Source of the DNA: Reichenbachiella ulvae
GTDB lineage: Bacteria > Bacteroidota > Bacteroidia > Cytophagales > Cyclobacteriaceae
DNA: 64,000 bases
Direction of reading: 5' to 3'
NCBI RefSeq assembly: GCF_025833875.1
Contig: NZ_JAOYOD010000001.1
Location: 4,790,501 to 4,854,500, forward strand
Shown here: positions 44,646 through 54,549 of the stretch, one piece after another
Numbering within the stretch: the first letter of the stretch is position 1
Layout: the number at the start of each line of letters is the position of its first letter
Made by a program: the position numbers and the translations under genes
Notes under the pieces: generated by a model
The model's database searches: none
What the model saw: only the letters and a program-made list of their open reading frames with translations
What the model was told of the DNA's origin: nothing

Positions 44646-47093
44646 ATGAAAGTATTGAAATTTGGAGGTACATCCGTAGGTACCCCAGAAAATCTGCGAA
44701 TCGTAAAGGACATCCTGGTAGCTGGTCAGCCTGAGAAAACCGTTTGTGTGGTTTCGGCTCTTGGCGGAGTGACCAACCTGCTGCATTCATGCAGCGATTT
44801 GGCTGCCTCAGGCGATGAGTCCTACGAAGAGTTATTGTCTCAAATTGAAGAGAGACATTTGTCCACCATCAGGGAGCTGTTGCCTGTGAAGACACAGTCT
44901 GTCACCTTCAGCAAAATCAAGATTCTGTTGAATGAATTGGAGGACATCATGAAAGGGGTCTATCTCATTCGTGAGCTGTCACCAAAGACGCTGGATAAGG
45001 TGCTGAGTTTTGGTGAGACGCTTTCTTCCAACATCATCGTGGACTACCTCAATGCTGAAAATATCAAGACGGATTTGGGTGATTCCAAAGCGCTGATCAA
45101 AACAGACAGTGCGCATAACAATGCCAATGTTGATTTTGCTCTGACGAATAAAAACATCACTGAGTACATTTCTAAAGCTGCTGATTTGGTGGTTTGTGCG
45201 GGGTTTGTTTCTTCGGACGAAAACGGGGTGACTACTACTTTGGGTAGAGGAGGTTCCGACTATACAGCAGCCATATTTGCAGCTGCTTTGGATGCGGATG
45301 CTTTCGAAATCTGGACGGATGTCAGTGGTATGATGACTTCAGATCCAAGACAGGTGACCTCTGCCCACCCGATAGAAAAATTGTCTTTTCAGGAGGCACT
45401 GGAGCTTTCACACTTTGGTGCGAAGGTGATCTATCCACCGACTATTCAGCCGGTATTGGATAAGAAGATTCCGATCAAGATCAAGAATACATTTGCTCCG
45501 GAAGATCCCGGAACGACCATCTGCGATGATGCCAATGGAGGCAAGCAATTCGTCAAAGGATTGTCGAGTGTAAGTAACATCGCCCTTCTAAACCTGACAG
45601 GTAGTGGCATGGTAGGCGTGCCTAAGTTTTCATTTAGACTATTTAAGGCACTGTCCGAAGCAAAAGTGAATGTGATCATCATCACGCAGGCTTCATCGGA
45701 GCACTCGATCTGTGTGGGGATTGACAAAAAAGATATTGAAAAGTCTCAAGAGGCGATTGCAGCGGAGTTTCAGTTGGAGCTGAGTCTGCGCAAGATCGAC
45801 CCACTGGAGGTAGAAACGGGAATGGCGATCGTAGCATTGGTTGGTGACAATATGCGCCAGCATGTGGGTATCGGGGGTCAGATGTTCTCTGCTCTGGGTG
45901 AAAATGGTATCAGTATCAAAGCCATTGCACAGGGGTCGTCCGAAAGAAATATTACCGTAGTACTAGAAGAGCGTCACCTCAAGAAGGCCCTGAACGTACT
46001 ACATGAGAGCTTTTTCCTCTCTAAGAAGAAACGCATGAACCTGTTCATGGTAGGAATCGGTAATGTAGGTGGAACATTGATCGAGCAGATCAAAAAGCAG
46101 TACCACTACCTCGACGAACAGGAAGATTTGGAATTGAAGATTGTTGGGATTGCGAACAGTCGCAAGATGTACTTCAACGATGAGGATGGAATCAATCTCG
46201 AAGATTGGAAAGGTCAGCTCGACTCAGAAGGTGAGCCGATGGAGGCTACTCAATTCGTCAACCGAATGGTGGAGGCGAACCTTCGTAATTCCATTTTTAT
46301 AGATAACACTGCCAATGCAGATATCGCGGGACTATATGAGGAGATTCTCAAGAAGAGTATCTCTGTAGTGACGCCTAACAAAATTGCCTGCGCTTCGGGT
46401 TATGAGAATTACCTCACACTAAAAAGTACGGCAAGAGAATACCAGTCGAAGTTCTACTATGAAACGAATGTCGGGGCTGGGCTTCCAGTTTTGACTACTC
46501 TGGGTGACCTCATCAAAAGTGGTGATAAGATCAACAAGATACAGGCTGTATTGTCTGGTAGCTTGAACTTCATATTCAACAGCTTCAAGCCAGGAGTGAA
46601 ATTTGCTGATGTGGTCCGTCAGGCTGGGGTAGAAGGCTACACTGAGCCAGACCCTAAAATTGACTTGAGCGGAGTAGATGTGATGCGTAAGATCTTGATT
46701 TTGATCCGTGAGAGTGGGCTGAAATTCGAGCTGGGAGATATCGAAAGCAAGTCTTTCATTCCGCAAGAATGTATGGATACTACCAGCAATGAGGACTTTT
46801 ATTCAAGTCTGGAAAAACACGACGAGGTATTCCAAAAGATTGTTTCTGATGCGGAGGCGAAAGGAGCTAAGCTGAAGTTTGTAGCGACTTTTGACAAAGG
46901 ACAGGCATCCGTAGGACTCGAGGAAGTGCCAAAAGATCACCCTTTTTATATCCTGGAAGGAAAAGACAATATTGTGCTGTTCTATACGAATCGATATGTA
47001 GAGCAGCCATTGGTGATAAAAGGAGCTGGTGCGGGGGCAGAAGTGACCGCATCCGGTATATTTGCGGACGTAATGCGAATTGCCAACAGCTAA
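44646..47093 (+). CDS. thrA: Bifunctional aspartokinase / homoserine dehydrogenase
   Basis: 815 residues. The aspartokinase domain starts LKFGGTSVGTPENL and includes TTTLGRGGSDYTAAI. A pair of ACT domains covers about 315-455 (LLNLTGSGMVGVPKFSFRLF, SIKAIAQGSSERNITVV). The homoserine dehydrogenase domain starts FMVGIGNVGGTLIEQI near residue 463 and contains the catalytic region TEPDPKIDLSGVDVMRKI. It catalyses the first and third steps of the threonine/methionine branch. First gene of thrABC. Confidence 0.96.
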   Translation: MKVLKFGGTSVGTPENLRIVKDILVAGQPEKTVCVVSALGGVTNLLHSCSDLAASGDESYEELLSQIEERHLSTIRELLPVKTQSVTFSKIKILLNELEDIMKGVYLIRELSPKTLDKVLSFGETLSSNIIVDYLNAENIKTDLGDSKALIKTDSAHNNANVDFALTNKNITEYISKAADLVVCAGFVSSDENGVTTTLGRGGSDYTAAIFAAALDADAFEIWTDVSGMMTSDPRQVTSAHPIEKLSFQEALELSHFGAKVIYPPTIQPVLDKKIPIKIKNTFAPEDPGTTICDDANGGKQFVKGLSSVSNIALLNLTGSGMVGVPKFSFRLFKALSEAKVNVIIITQASSEHSICVGIDKKDIEKSQEAIAAEFQLELSLRKIDPLEVETGMAIVALVGDNMRQHVGIGGQMFSALGENGISIKAIAQGSSERNITVVLEERHLKKALNVLHESFFLSKKKRMNLFMVGIGNVGGTLIEQIKKQYHYLDEQEDLELKIVGIANSRKMYFNDEDGINLEDWKGQLDSEGEPMEATQFVNRMVEANLRNSIFIDNTANADIAGLYEEILKKSISVVTPNKIACASGYENYLTLKSTAREYQSKFYYETNVGAGLPVLTTLGDLIKSGDKINKIQAVLSGSLNFIFNSFKPGVKFADVVRQAGVEGYTEPDPKIDLSGVDVMRKILILIRESGLKFELGDIESKSFIPQECMDTTSNEDFYSSLEKHDEVFQKIVSDAEAKGAKLKFVATFDKGQASVGLEEVPKDHPFYILEGKDNIVLFYTNRYVEQPLVIKGAGAGAEVTASGIFADVMRIANS

Positions 47094-47108
47094 ATAGAAA
47101 CAGAGATC

Positions 47109-48035
47109 ATGTCAAATTCTATAAAGGTTTTTTCTCCTTCTACAGTTGCCAACGTGGGCTGTGGATATGATGTGTTGGGTTTTGCCCTGGATGGCATAGG
47201 AGAAGAAATGATCGTGACCGAAACGGCCGACGGAAAGATGGAGATCGAAGAAAACGAAAAGTTCGATCTGCCTCTAAAGCCGGAAAAAAATGTAGCCACT
47301 GTAGCAGCAAAGGCACTGCTCGAGGCTGCTGGAGTAGAGAAAGGTTACCGCTTTTCTTTCGATAAGCACATACATCCCGGTAGCGGTATGGGTACGAGTG
47401 CCTCCAGTTCTGCTGGGGCGGTTTTTGCCGTCAATGAATTGATCGGTCGACCATTCGATACCAAGCAGTTGGTGGAGTTTGCGATGGAGGGCGAGAAGAT
47501 GCTTTCGGGCAAAGCGCATGCCGACAATGTAGCGCCTAATCTCCTGGGCGGCTTTACGTTGGTGCGGGCTTATGGGCCTTTGGATGTATTGCAGCTGCCT
47601 ACTCCGGAGGATCTGTATGTGGCCATCGTGCACCCTCAGGTGGTGGTCAAAACCACGGATGCCAAGCGAATGCTGAAGCAGACGGTAAAGTTAGAAAAGG
47701 CCGTGTCCCAATGGGGCAATGTGGGCGGATTGGTATCAGGACTCTACGAGTCGGATTACGATCTGATTGGTCGCTCGATGGAGGATCACATAGTAGAGCC
47801 TATTCGCAAGCTTTTGATTCCTCTATATGACGATGTGAAAGCCCAGGCCATGACTGATGGTGCGATTGGTTGTAGCATCGCTGGATCAGGGCCTTCGATT
47901 TTCGCCTTTGCGAAAGGGAAGGAAACGGCAGAAAAAATCAAAGCCAGCATGCAGTCGATCTACGACGAGGTAGGCATCCTGGCCTACACCTACCTATCCA
48001 AAATTGGTACAGAAGGTGTCAGAGTTATTAAATAA
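47109..48035 (+). CDS. thrB: Homoserine kinase
   Basis: 308 residues, GHMP kinase fold. It starts with KVFSPSTVANVGCGYDVLGF and has the ATP loop PGSGMGTSASSSAGAV near residue 96 and the C-terminal GCSIAGSGPSIFAFAKG. It phosphorylates homoserine with ATP. It lies 15 nt after thrA. Confidence 0.96.
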   Translation: MSNSIKVFSPSTVANVGCGYDVLGFALDGIGEEMIVTETADGKMEIEENEKFDLPLKPEKNVATVAAKALLEAAGVEKGYRFSFDKHIHPGSGMGTSASSSAGAVFAVNELIGRPFDTKQLVEFAMEGEKMLSGKAHADNVAPNLLGGFTLVRAYGPLDVLQLPTPEDLYVAIVHPQVVVKTTDAKRMLKQTVKLEKAVSQWGNVGGLVSGLYESDYDLIGRSMEDHIVEPIRKLLIPLYDDVKAQAMTDGAIGCSIAGSGPSIFAFAKGKETAEKIKASMQSIYDEVGILAYTYLSKIGTEGVRVIK

Positions 48036-48080
48036 ATCAATAGTCTAGTTTCTTGGATCTAGCATCTAATATCTATCAAA

Positions 48081-49376
48081 ATGAAATATTACAGTACGAA
48101 CAGACAAGTCCCAGAGGTGAGTTATGAGGAGGCGATTTTCAATGGATTGCCGGACGATAATGGTTTGTACATGCCGGAGACGATTCCGACGCTACCGGCT
48201 GACTTCTTCGAGAATATCGGGGATATGAAACTGCATGATATCGCTTATGAAGTGGCGAGTCGTTTCATCGGGGAGGAAATCCCAGAAAAGGAGTTGCGTC
48301 GCATTGTTGAGGAAACATTGAGCTTTGATTTGCCCATAGTAGAGGTGGAAAAAGGTATCTATTCTTTGGAGCTATATCATGGTCCTACTTGTGCGTTCAA
48401 AGACGTAGGAGCAAGGTTTTTGGCAAGATGTCTGAGCTATTTTTCTGCTAAGGAAGGAAAGAAATCAACCATTCTAGTGGCGACTTCTGGAGATACGGGA
48501 GCGGCAGTAGGTAGTGGTTTTTATGGAGTAGAAAACATCGAGGTGATCATTCTTTACCCCAAAGGAAAGATCTCGAAAATACAGGAGCAACAGCTTACCA
48601 CATTTGGTAAGAATATTCAGGCCTGCGAGGTGCGTGGAACCTTTGATGACTGTCAAAAAATGGTCAAAGATGCTTTCCTCAACAAAGAGCTGAAAGAAAA
48701 ATACAATCTGACTTCTGCCAACTCGATCAATATGGCACGTTTGATTCCACAGTCATTTTACTATTTCTGGACTTATGCCATGCTCAAGGATATGGGTGAC
48801 CTGGTGGTGTCTGTACCTAGTGGCAACTTCGGTAATCTAACTGCGGGATTGCTAGGACAGAAGATGGGCTTGCCGATCAAGCAATTCATCGCTTCTACCA
48901 ATGTGAATGATATTGTGCCTTCTTACCTGACTTCTGGTCAGTTTGAGCCACGTCCTTCTACGTCCACGATATCCAATGCCATGGATGTAGGGAACCCAAG
49001 TAACTTCTATCGCATGAAGGAGGTGTTCGGTTCGTCCTGGGAGGATATGAAGGAAGGTGTCAAGGGTTATGCGTATGATGATAAAATCACCGCAGAAACC
49101 GTAGCTGATATCTATCGAAAAACCGATTATCTCATGGATCCGCACGGTGCTGTAGGATATTTGGGCTTGAAAGAATACATGAAAGATCACCCGAACAGCA
49201 TCGGGGTATTTCTGGAGACGGCACACCCGGCTAAGTTTGGTGATGTGGTAGAACCGATCATCAAACAAGAGGTAGAAATGCCCGAGCGTTTGGCAGAGTT
49301 TGCCCGTCGCACCAAAGTATCGACCGAGATCGATGCAACTCAGGAGGAGCTGAAGAAGGTGCTGGAGACGCTCTAG
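48081..49376 (+). CDS. thrC: Threonine synthase
   Basis: 431 residues. The PLP Lys is in YHGPTCAFKDVGARFLAR, followed by ATSGDTGAAVGSGF and the phosphate loop SVPSGNFGNLTAG. Late motifs are STNVNDIVPSYL and DPHGAVGYLGLKEY. It converts O-phosphohomoserine to threonine. It is separated from thrB by 45 nt of repeat-like AT-rich sequence, and a strong terminator follows. Confidence 0.96.
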   Translation: MKYYSTNRQVPEVSYEEAIFNGLPDDNGLYMPETIPTLPADFFENIGDMKLHDIAYEVASRFIGEEIPEKELRRIVEETLSFDLPIVEVEKGIYSLELYHGPTCAFKDVGARFLARCLSYFSAKEGKKSTILVATSGDTGAAVGSGFYGVENIEVIILYPKGKISKIQEQQLTTFGKNIQACEVRGTFDDCQKMVKDAFLNKELKEKYNLTSANSINMARLIPQSFYYFWTYAMLKDMGDLVVSVPSGNFGNLTAGLLGQKMGLPIKQFIASTNVNDIVPSYLTSGQFEPRPSTSTISNAMDVGNPSNFYRMKEVFGSSWEDMKEGVKGYAYDDKITAETVADIYRKTDYLMDPHGAVGYLGLKEYMKDHPNSIGVFLETAHPAKFGDVVEPIIKQEVEMPERLAEFARRTKVSTEIDATQEELKKVLETL

Positions 49377-49404
49377 GGGAGTTAAAAGTTGAAAGTGAAA
49401 AGTT

Positions 49405-49449
49405 AAAAGGAGGAAGCTTCATGTATGTATCATGATGTTTCCTCCTTTT
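49405..49449. terminator. Terminator between thrC and the convergent PepSY gene
   Basis: A perfect 11-bp stem pairs AAAAGGAGGAA (49405-49415) with 49439-49449, loop 23 nt. It has T-rich (plus) and A-rich flanks, so it can act in both directions. It ends 4 nt before the minus-strand stop. Confidence 0.7.
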
Positions 49450-49452
49450 GGT

Positions 49453-50658
49453 TTATGCAGGAATTAAAGCTTCTGCATTGTTTTTTACTATTTTCTTACT
49501 GCTCTTTCTTTTCCTCTTTTTCTTCAGTTTGTTGATCCAGATGATCGTACCAGTGACAGGGAGGCTGGTGGCTATCAGGCAGGAAATGAAGTATAGGATT
49601 TTGGTAAAGGTGCCAAATATCTCTCCCGTATGGATAGATCTAATCGATTGAGCAATTTGTTGGTTTAGGGGTTTTTCTGAAAAGATTTCTTTCTTTACGA
49701 TCTCATTGCTGTACTTGTCCATGGTCAATTGATCTCTTCCTGAGCTAACAAAGAATCCTGTATGTGTTTTGGAAATGGAGAGGGTGTTTTTCTCTTTGGA
49801 AGTTAGCTCTATGCGGTAATCTCCTTCGTATGGAAGCGCTTGATTGGCTGCTTCTAAGAAGTCTACGAGCTGAAGTGTGCTGGCTGGATATTCCTTCTTT
49901 TCTTCTTCTTTGGCGTTGTTGCCTCTGCGACCCCATTGTGGTTTTTCGACTCCTAGTACGCTATACAATCCATCTCTGTAGGCATCAAAGGACCAATACA
50001 GTCCGGTAAGGCCCATGACGAGTAAAAGAAAGACAGAGTAGAATCCAAGCGTATTGTGAAGGTCATGGTTGATTCGCTTCCAATTGGCCGACCATTTGAT
50101 TTTGAGTCCCTGACGCCAGGATTTGACTTTTTGAGGAACCCAGATGACTAGACCACTGAGACAAAGAAAGACAAATATGACAGTACTCCATCCCACAATA
50201 GGTCGGCCGATTGCCATATCCAGCATCAGCCATCTGTGTAGTCGAAACATCACCATGAAGAATTCGGAAGCGCCTGTGTGGGTGTCTCCGAGTACTTCTC
50301 CTGTGTATGGGTTGACCAAGTAGTTGGTGCCGCGTCGTTGTCCTTCGACACGGACGTTGATGGCATAGGCTTTCTTTGGATCCTGAGGGATGCTTACCGA
50401 TCCTGGAGTGCCACCTTCTACCACTGCTTCGACTGCCGCCACCAGTTTCTCAATGGGCATGACTTGACCAGAAAGAGGTGCTTGTATATAATAGCGGTCG
50501 CTATTGATAGCCTCATCTATTTCTTGATGAAAGGTGTAGATGGTGCCAGTAAGGCAAACTACAAACAGCACCAATCCAGCACCGATTCCTGCCCATAGAT
50601 GGAGGTCGTTCAAAAACTTTCTTACTTTTTGCCAGGTCGTTTTTTTCTTGGTACTCAT
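49453..50658 (-). CDS. PepSY-domain membrane protein, iron-uptake associated
   Basis: 401 residues, PepSY-associated TM family. The first helix region is LHLWAGIGAGLVLFVVCLTG, followed by a periplasmic PepSY domain (QVMPIEKLVAAVEAVVEGG). Further helices are near 140-180, 205-230 and 345-380 (ILYFISCLIATSLPVTGTII). Conserved His residues are in FRLHRWLML and HDLHNTLGFYSVF. Relatives sit next to siderophore receptors and may reduce or release iron. Last gene of the minus-strand operon with DUF4374 and the TonB receptor. Confidence 0.85.
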   Translation of the reverse strand: MSTKKKTTWQKVRKFLNDLHLWAGIGAGLVLFVVCLTGTIYTFHQEIDEAINSDRYYIQAPLSGQVMPIEKLVAAVEAVVEGGTPGSVSIPQDPKKAYAINVRVEGQRRGTNYLVNPYTGEVLGDTHTGASEFFMVMFRLHRWLMLDMAIGRPIVGWSTVIFVFLCLSGLVIWVPQKVKSWRQGLKIKWSANWKRINHDLHNTLGFYSVFLLLVMGLTGLYWSFDAYRDGLYSVLGVEKPQWGRRGNNAKEEEKKEYPASTLQLVDFLEAANQALPYEGDYRIELTSKEKNTLSISKTHTGFFVSSGRDQLTMDKYSNEIVKKEIFSEKPLNQQIAQSIRSIHTGEIFGTFTKILYFISCLIATSLPVTGTIIWINKLKKKRKRKSSKKIVKNNAEALIPA

Positions 50659-50685
50659 GTCGATGCTGTTTGTAGTTTTTGGGGA

Positions 50686-51963
50686 TTAATAAATGCCGAT
50701 GTAGTAAGAATCAGCTGCTGATTCGATAGACGCAGCTGGGCTCAGCGCATCCGCAGATTCGGAGTTGATATCAAATTCATAGACGAAACCTTCCTCACCT
50801 ATTGGAGCCAGTGCCATGTAGAATTTGTCATCTATAGCCACACTGTTTTGGTATTGCTGGAGCCATAGATTGTCAGGTGTGTTCAGCTGAACGGCAGAGC
50901 CTTTGTAAAGGTCCACTCTAGCCACAGACCACACGGCTTCTCTCGTGCTTCCTTCGTCGGAATTGGCAAATGGCACATAGCCGATACCGTCTCCCACATA
51001 AAACCATCCATTGGAAATGGTATTGACGCCTAGCTTTTCTGATAGGTTGAAAGTGAAGCTTTCGTCGTAGGCTCCATTAGTGATTTTTAGGATGTAGGTG
51101 TCTTTGGTGTTGTCAGGAACAGTAATGATCTGGTAGACATCTCCTAGCTCGTCTTGATAAGCTACAGTAGTTCTGTAACCATTCGTAGCTCCACCTGCCA
51201 TGTCTGTAGACAGGACGCCTGGATTTTCTAAGCTTGGAAAGTCCAAAACCAAAGTCTCTACATTGTTGTAAGCCGCAGATGCTCTTTCTTCCAAATCGGC
51301 CGGGTTTACGCCTCTTTTGCCCATGCCGTAGTAGATTTTGTCTCCAGCCACTACAGGTGCGTCGATGCGGAATACAAAATCGCCAGTCTCTTCGTCCATG
51401 GCTGATCTTGGGATTTCGAATTCTACGTTGGTGCTCATACCCAGGTCTTCCAGATCTACCAGCAGCAGACGAGCAATTGCTTTGGTATAAACATAGTCTC
51501 CAGTCTCTTCATCAAATACCTGCTCGGTAGCGATTGAGTGCAACATGGCGTGATCGTCATTCAGACGCGTCCATCTTGGGTAGGCCGTCCCCATGGCAAA
51601 CTCGATGTTGGTTTTGTCTACCTGCACATAGTCTTGTCCGCCATGGTTTTCAAATTTGTAGATACTGCCTCCACCATAGTCCAGGCTATACATAGTTTTT
51701 CCATCCGAAGAGGTGAAAACACGTGCGGTACGGGTAGAAGGTAGTTCGAAACCAAAACCCTTGAAGGAAATTTGTGTCTCAGCAGTCAGTGCCGTATGGC
51801 TCTGAACATAAGTTGCAGATGGATTGCCCGAGCCATCGGCAAAGGCAATGGTATAGAGTCTATCGCCAGTGGTGTCTGGAGTTTCTCCTCCATTTTCATT
51901 GTCACAGGCAAAGCCTGCCATTACCACTCCTGCAATGAGCATCTTGCTCATTATATTTTTCAT
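50686..51963 (-). CDS. DUF4374 family lipoprotein
   Basis: About 425 residues from ATG 51961-51963; an ORF start at 51975 adds four residues. The lipoprotein signal ends AGFAC (Cys near 20). A beta-propeller-like domain follows with RLYTIAFADGSGNPSATYVQ and repeated strand-turn units. DUF4374 proteins occur with TonB receptors and PepSY proteins in Bacteroidota iron or haem uptake loci. It is 27 nt from the PepSY gene and 32 nt from the receptor gene. Probably exposed on the periplasmic or outer face. Confidence 0.8.
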   Translation of the reverse strand: MKNIMSKMLIAGVVMAGFACDNENGGETPDTTGDRLYTIAFADGSGNPSATYVQSHTALTAETQISFKGFGFELPSTRTARVFTSSDGKTMYSLDYGGGSIYKFENHGGQDYVQVDKTNIEFAMGTAYPRWTRLNDDHAMLHSIATEQVFDEETGDYVYTKAIARLLLVDLEDLGMSTNVEFEIPRSAMDEETGDFVFRIDAPVVAGDKIYYGMGKRGVNPADLEERASAAYNNVETLVLDFPSLENPGVLSTDMAGGATNGYRTTVAYQDELGDVYQIITVPDNTKDTYILKITNGAYDESFTFNLSEKLGVNTISNGWFYVGDGIGYVPFANSDEGSTREAVWSVARVDLYKGSAVQLNTPDNLWLQQYQNSVAIDDKFYMALAPIGEEGFVYEFDINSESADALSPAASIESAADSYYIGIY

Positions 51964-51995
51964 TGTATCAAACATGATTATTACTATTTATCTAT

Positions 51996-54401
51996 TTAAA
52001 ATATGTTGTAGGTAATTTTTCCGTAAAATGCTCTTCCTGGTTTCTGCAGGGCCCAGTTGTCAAAGACCTGCTCATTCAGAATGTTTTTGGCATCACAGCT
52101 GAGTGTGATTTTTTCTCCAGGGAAGGTGTAAGAAATGCCCAGATCGTGTACGAGCTGACTTGGGATCTGGTCCTTGCCCGCTCCTCCGATGCTAGGCCAG
52201 TTTTTGTAAAACTCATGGACATAGCCCAAATTGTAAAAGGCAGAAAAGCGAGCGTCCTTTTGGATGAGGTCTACCTGACTGAATCGTAAATTGGAATTGG
52301 CCGTGAGGTAGGGTTCGTTTCTGAGGCGATCTCCATAGTAGAGGTAAGGAGAACCATTGGCATCATATTTTGTGTTGAAACGCGGATTGGCCAGTGAAAA
52401 GCTGGATTTCCAGGTGATCAAGTCTTTGAATCCGTACATCAGCTCTGTATCAAATCCAGTGCTGAGCACGGAGCTGACATTGATGTAGCTGAAAGTTTCG
52501 TCCTGCTGATCCGGGACGCCTGGCATGATCCTATCCTGGATCCTACGGTAGAAAACATTGGTGTTGAGGCTGATGGAATGCACTGCGAATCTGTAAGGAC
52601 CGAGGTTCAGGCCGGCATTGAAGTTGATGCTGCGCTCTGGTTTCAGGGCAGAGGAGGATGATTCTACATTCTCTGAAACGTCTCCGAATAGCTCGCGGCT
52701 GTTAGGCATACGGATGGTGTTCTCTCCTGATAATAGAAGGATGGATTGGGGTAGGACTTCATAGGAAAAGGCCATCCCGTAACCAGAGTTTTGACTTTGT
52801 GCATCGTAGGAATTGATGACCAGTTCGTTGTTTCTATTGAGGGTGGGTTGGTTCATGCCTACCTTTTGCGCATAGAACTTGTAGAACACAGATGCCTTTA
52901 ATTTTTCGTCCATGGCAGATTGTTCCAGTGCCAGGCCTACGAGATTTTTCCATAAGCTTCTGGTGTCCTGTAGACTTTGGATCAACTCGGGATCTAGCTC
53001 GTCTTTCGAGTCTCTTTCGAAGTGCGTGGTGAGCCAGTTGGCTGAAAGTCGGGTGTTGGCGGCTAACTGATAGGCGAAGTTTAGTCGTCCCGTATATTTT
53101 TTTTCATAGTCGATGTTGAGAGTAGAATCTCCTCCTTCTGCGCCACTCAGCCAGGTGTAGTATTCTCCCGTGTTGGGGTTGATGGTGCGCTGACCTAGCC
53201 AGTTGTAGATATATCCCACGGTGTCTACCAGGTTTCTTTTTAGATGAGAATAGGAGGCAAATGCATTGATGTCCAGGCCAGGAAGCAGTTCCTTCTTCAC
53301 GTAGGTTGCGTGCAACATCTGCGTGCTTTGTCCTACCCATCGGTTGCCATAGACGATCTCCATGGTGGTAGCATGCTGGATGTCTTTTCGCATGTCTGAT
53401 GCCAGAAAGCCAATGAAGGCCTGATCTGCCCATTTTTTGTCCGTGAAGCCAAAATCCATTTTTAGGCCTTTGGACTCGTAGCTGTCGTGGAATCTTTTGG
53501 CGGTGACATATTGGTCTTTGCCTCTCTCGTCTACTACATAGACATTTTTGCCCCAGACTTTGTAGCTGTTGTCCGAGTAGTTGTAGAATGCAGAGGCTCT
53601 GGTGGTCAGGCCGGATTTTTTTGCTCTGAATACACCATTGACGCTGGCCTGGTGGGTGTTGAAGGAGCCGTAGGAGTAGGAAACGTTCAGGCTGTTGTCT
53701 GTACTGTTTTTGGTAACCACGTTGATGGCGCCACCCATGGCATCTCCGCCTAGTTCGGCAGGAACCACGCCTTTGTACACTTCTATGCGTTTGATCATAG
53801 AGGTAGGGATGCTGTTGAGGGAAAAGGAGGAGCCATAGTTGTCGATAGGGATGCCATCGATGAATATTTTGACTGAGCTGCCAGATAGGCCATTGATGTT
53901 GTAGCGAACACGAGATCCCATACCACCGGACTGGCGGATACGTACGCCTGCGCTCTGATCCAATACATCGTTGACCTGTATGGATTGAACCTCCAGGTCT
54001 TTTGCCTCGATGGCATTGACGGCAAAGCCCTTTTCTTTGATTAGGCGAGCTTCAGATTTGCCATAGACGATCACCTCATTCATTTCCTGGGTGCTCACCT
54101 CCATATTGACTTTGATTTCTAGCTGCTGTCCTTTTTGCAGTTGGCGGACCAGACTTTTGGTTTGGTATCCTACACCACTGAGCTGCAATGTGTGATGTCC
54201 AGCTTTAAGGTTTTGGATCTGAAAGTATCCATTCAGATCCGTGATGGCTCCCCTGTCACTTTCTTTGAGTCGGACGGTGAAGCCGGGTAGTGGCTCCTGA
54301 TTTTCATCCAGAACGATACCCTTGATTTGGGCCGTGGGATTTTGTCCCTGGGCGGTAATACTGAGTAGCAGTAGAGATAATATCAGACAGGTGTTTCGCA
54401 C
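51996..54401 (-). CDS. TonB-dependent receptor, siderophore/iron type
   Basis: 801 residues from a GTG at 54399-54401; a stop lies four codons upstream and the signal peptide (ending TAQGQ) fits. The N-terminal CarboxypepD_reg-like domain (IKGIVLDENQEPLPGFTVRL) is followed by the plug (DQSAGVRIRQSGGMGSRVRY, KRIEVYKGVVPAELGGDAMG) and the 22-strand barrel, ending in an aromatic-terminated strand (YGKITYNIF). First gene of a three-gene operon with DUF4374 and PepSY, which implies ferric-siderophore uptake. Confidence 0.88.
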   Translation of the reverse strand: MRNTCLILSLLLLSITAQGQNPTAQIKGIVLDENQEPLPGFTVRLKESDRGAITDLNGYFQIQNLKAGHHTLQLSGVGYQTKSLVRQLQKGQQLEIKVNMEVSTQEMNEVIVYGKSEARLIKEKGFAVNAIEAKDLEVQSIQVNDVLDQSAGVRIRQSGGMGSRVRYNINGLSGSSVKIFIDGIPIDNYGSSFSLNSIPTSMIKRIEVYKGVVPAELGGDAMGGAINVVTKNSTDNSLNVSYSYGSFNTHQASVNGVFRAKKSGLTTRASAFYNYSDNSYKVWGKNVYVVDERGKDQYVTAKRFHDSYESKGLKMDFGFTDKKWADQAFIGFLASDMRKDIQHATTMEIVYGNRWVGQSTQMLHATYVKKELLPGLDINAFASYSHLKRNLVDTVGYIYNWLGQRTINPNTGEYYTWLSGAEGGDSTLNIDYEKKYTGRLNFAYQLAANTRLSANWLTTHFERDSKDELDPELIQSLQDTRSLWKNLVGLALEQSAMDEKLKASVFYKFYAQKVGMNQPTLNRNNELVINSYDAQSQNSGYGMAFSYEVLPQSILLLSGENTIRMPNSRELFGDVSENVESSSSALKPERSINFNAGLNLGPYRFAVHSISLNTNVFYRRIQDRIMPGVPDQQDETFSYINVSSVLSTGFDTELMYGFKDLITWKSSFSLANPRFNTKYDANGSPYLYYGDRLRNEPYLTANSNLRFSQVDLIQKDARFSAFYNLGYVHEFYKNWPSIGGAGKDQIPSQLVHDLGISYTFPGEKITLSCDAKNILNEQVFDNWALQKPGRAFYGKITYNIF

Positions 54402-54407
54402 TATTTT

Positions 54408-54428
54408 TATTTAGATTGATTATAAATA
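54408..54428 (-). promoter_or_regulatory. Possible Fur-type operator before the TonB receptor
   Basis: A 21-bp imperfect palindrome TATTTAGATTGATTATAAAT(A) at 54408-54428 has matching outer arms TATTTA/TAAATA, similar to Fur-box patterns. It ends 7 nt upstream of the GTG start, very close for an operator, so the call rests mainly on the iron-uptake context. Confidence 0.3.
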
Positions 54429-54549
54429 GAATGCGAAAATAGAGTGGGATCCCTTGCGAGTCAATCGCTAGGACTAGTGAAAAAGGCTTCATCAATGGAA
54501 TTTATTGACGAAAATCAGAGGAATACTGGTGTAGAGGCCTGAGGTAGCG

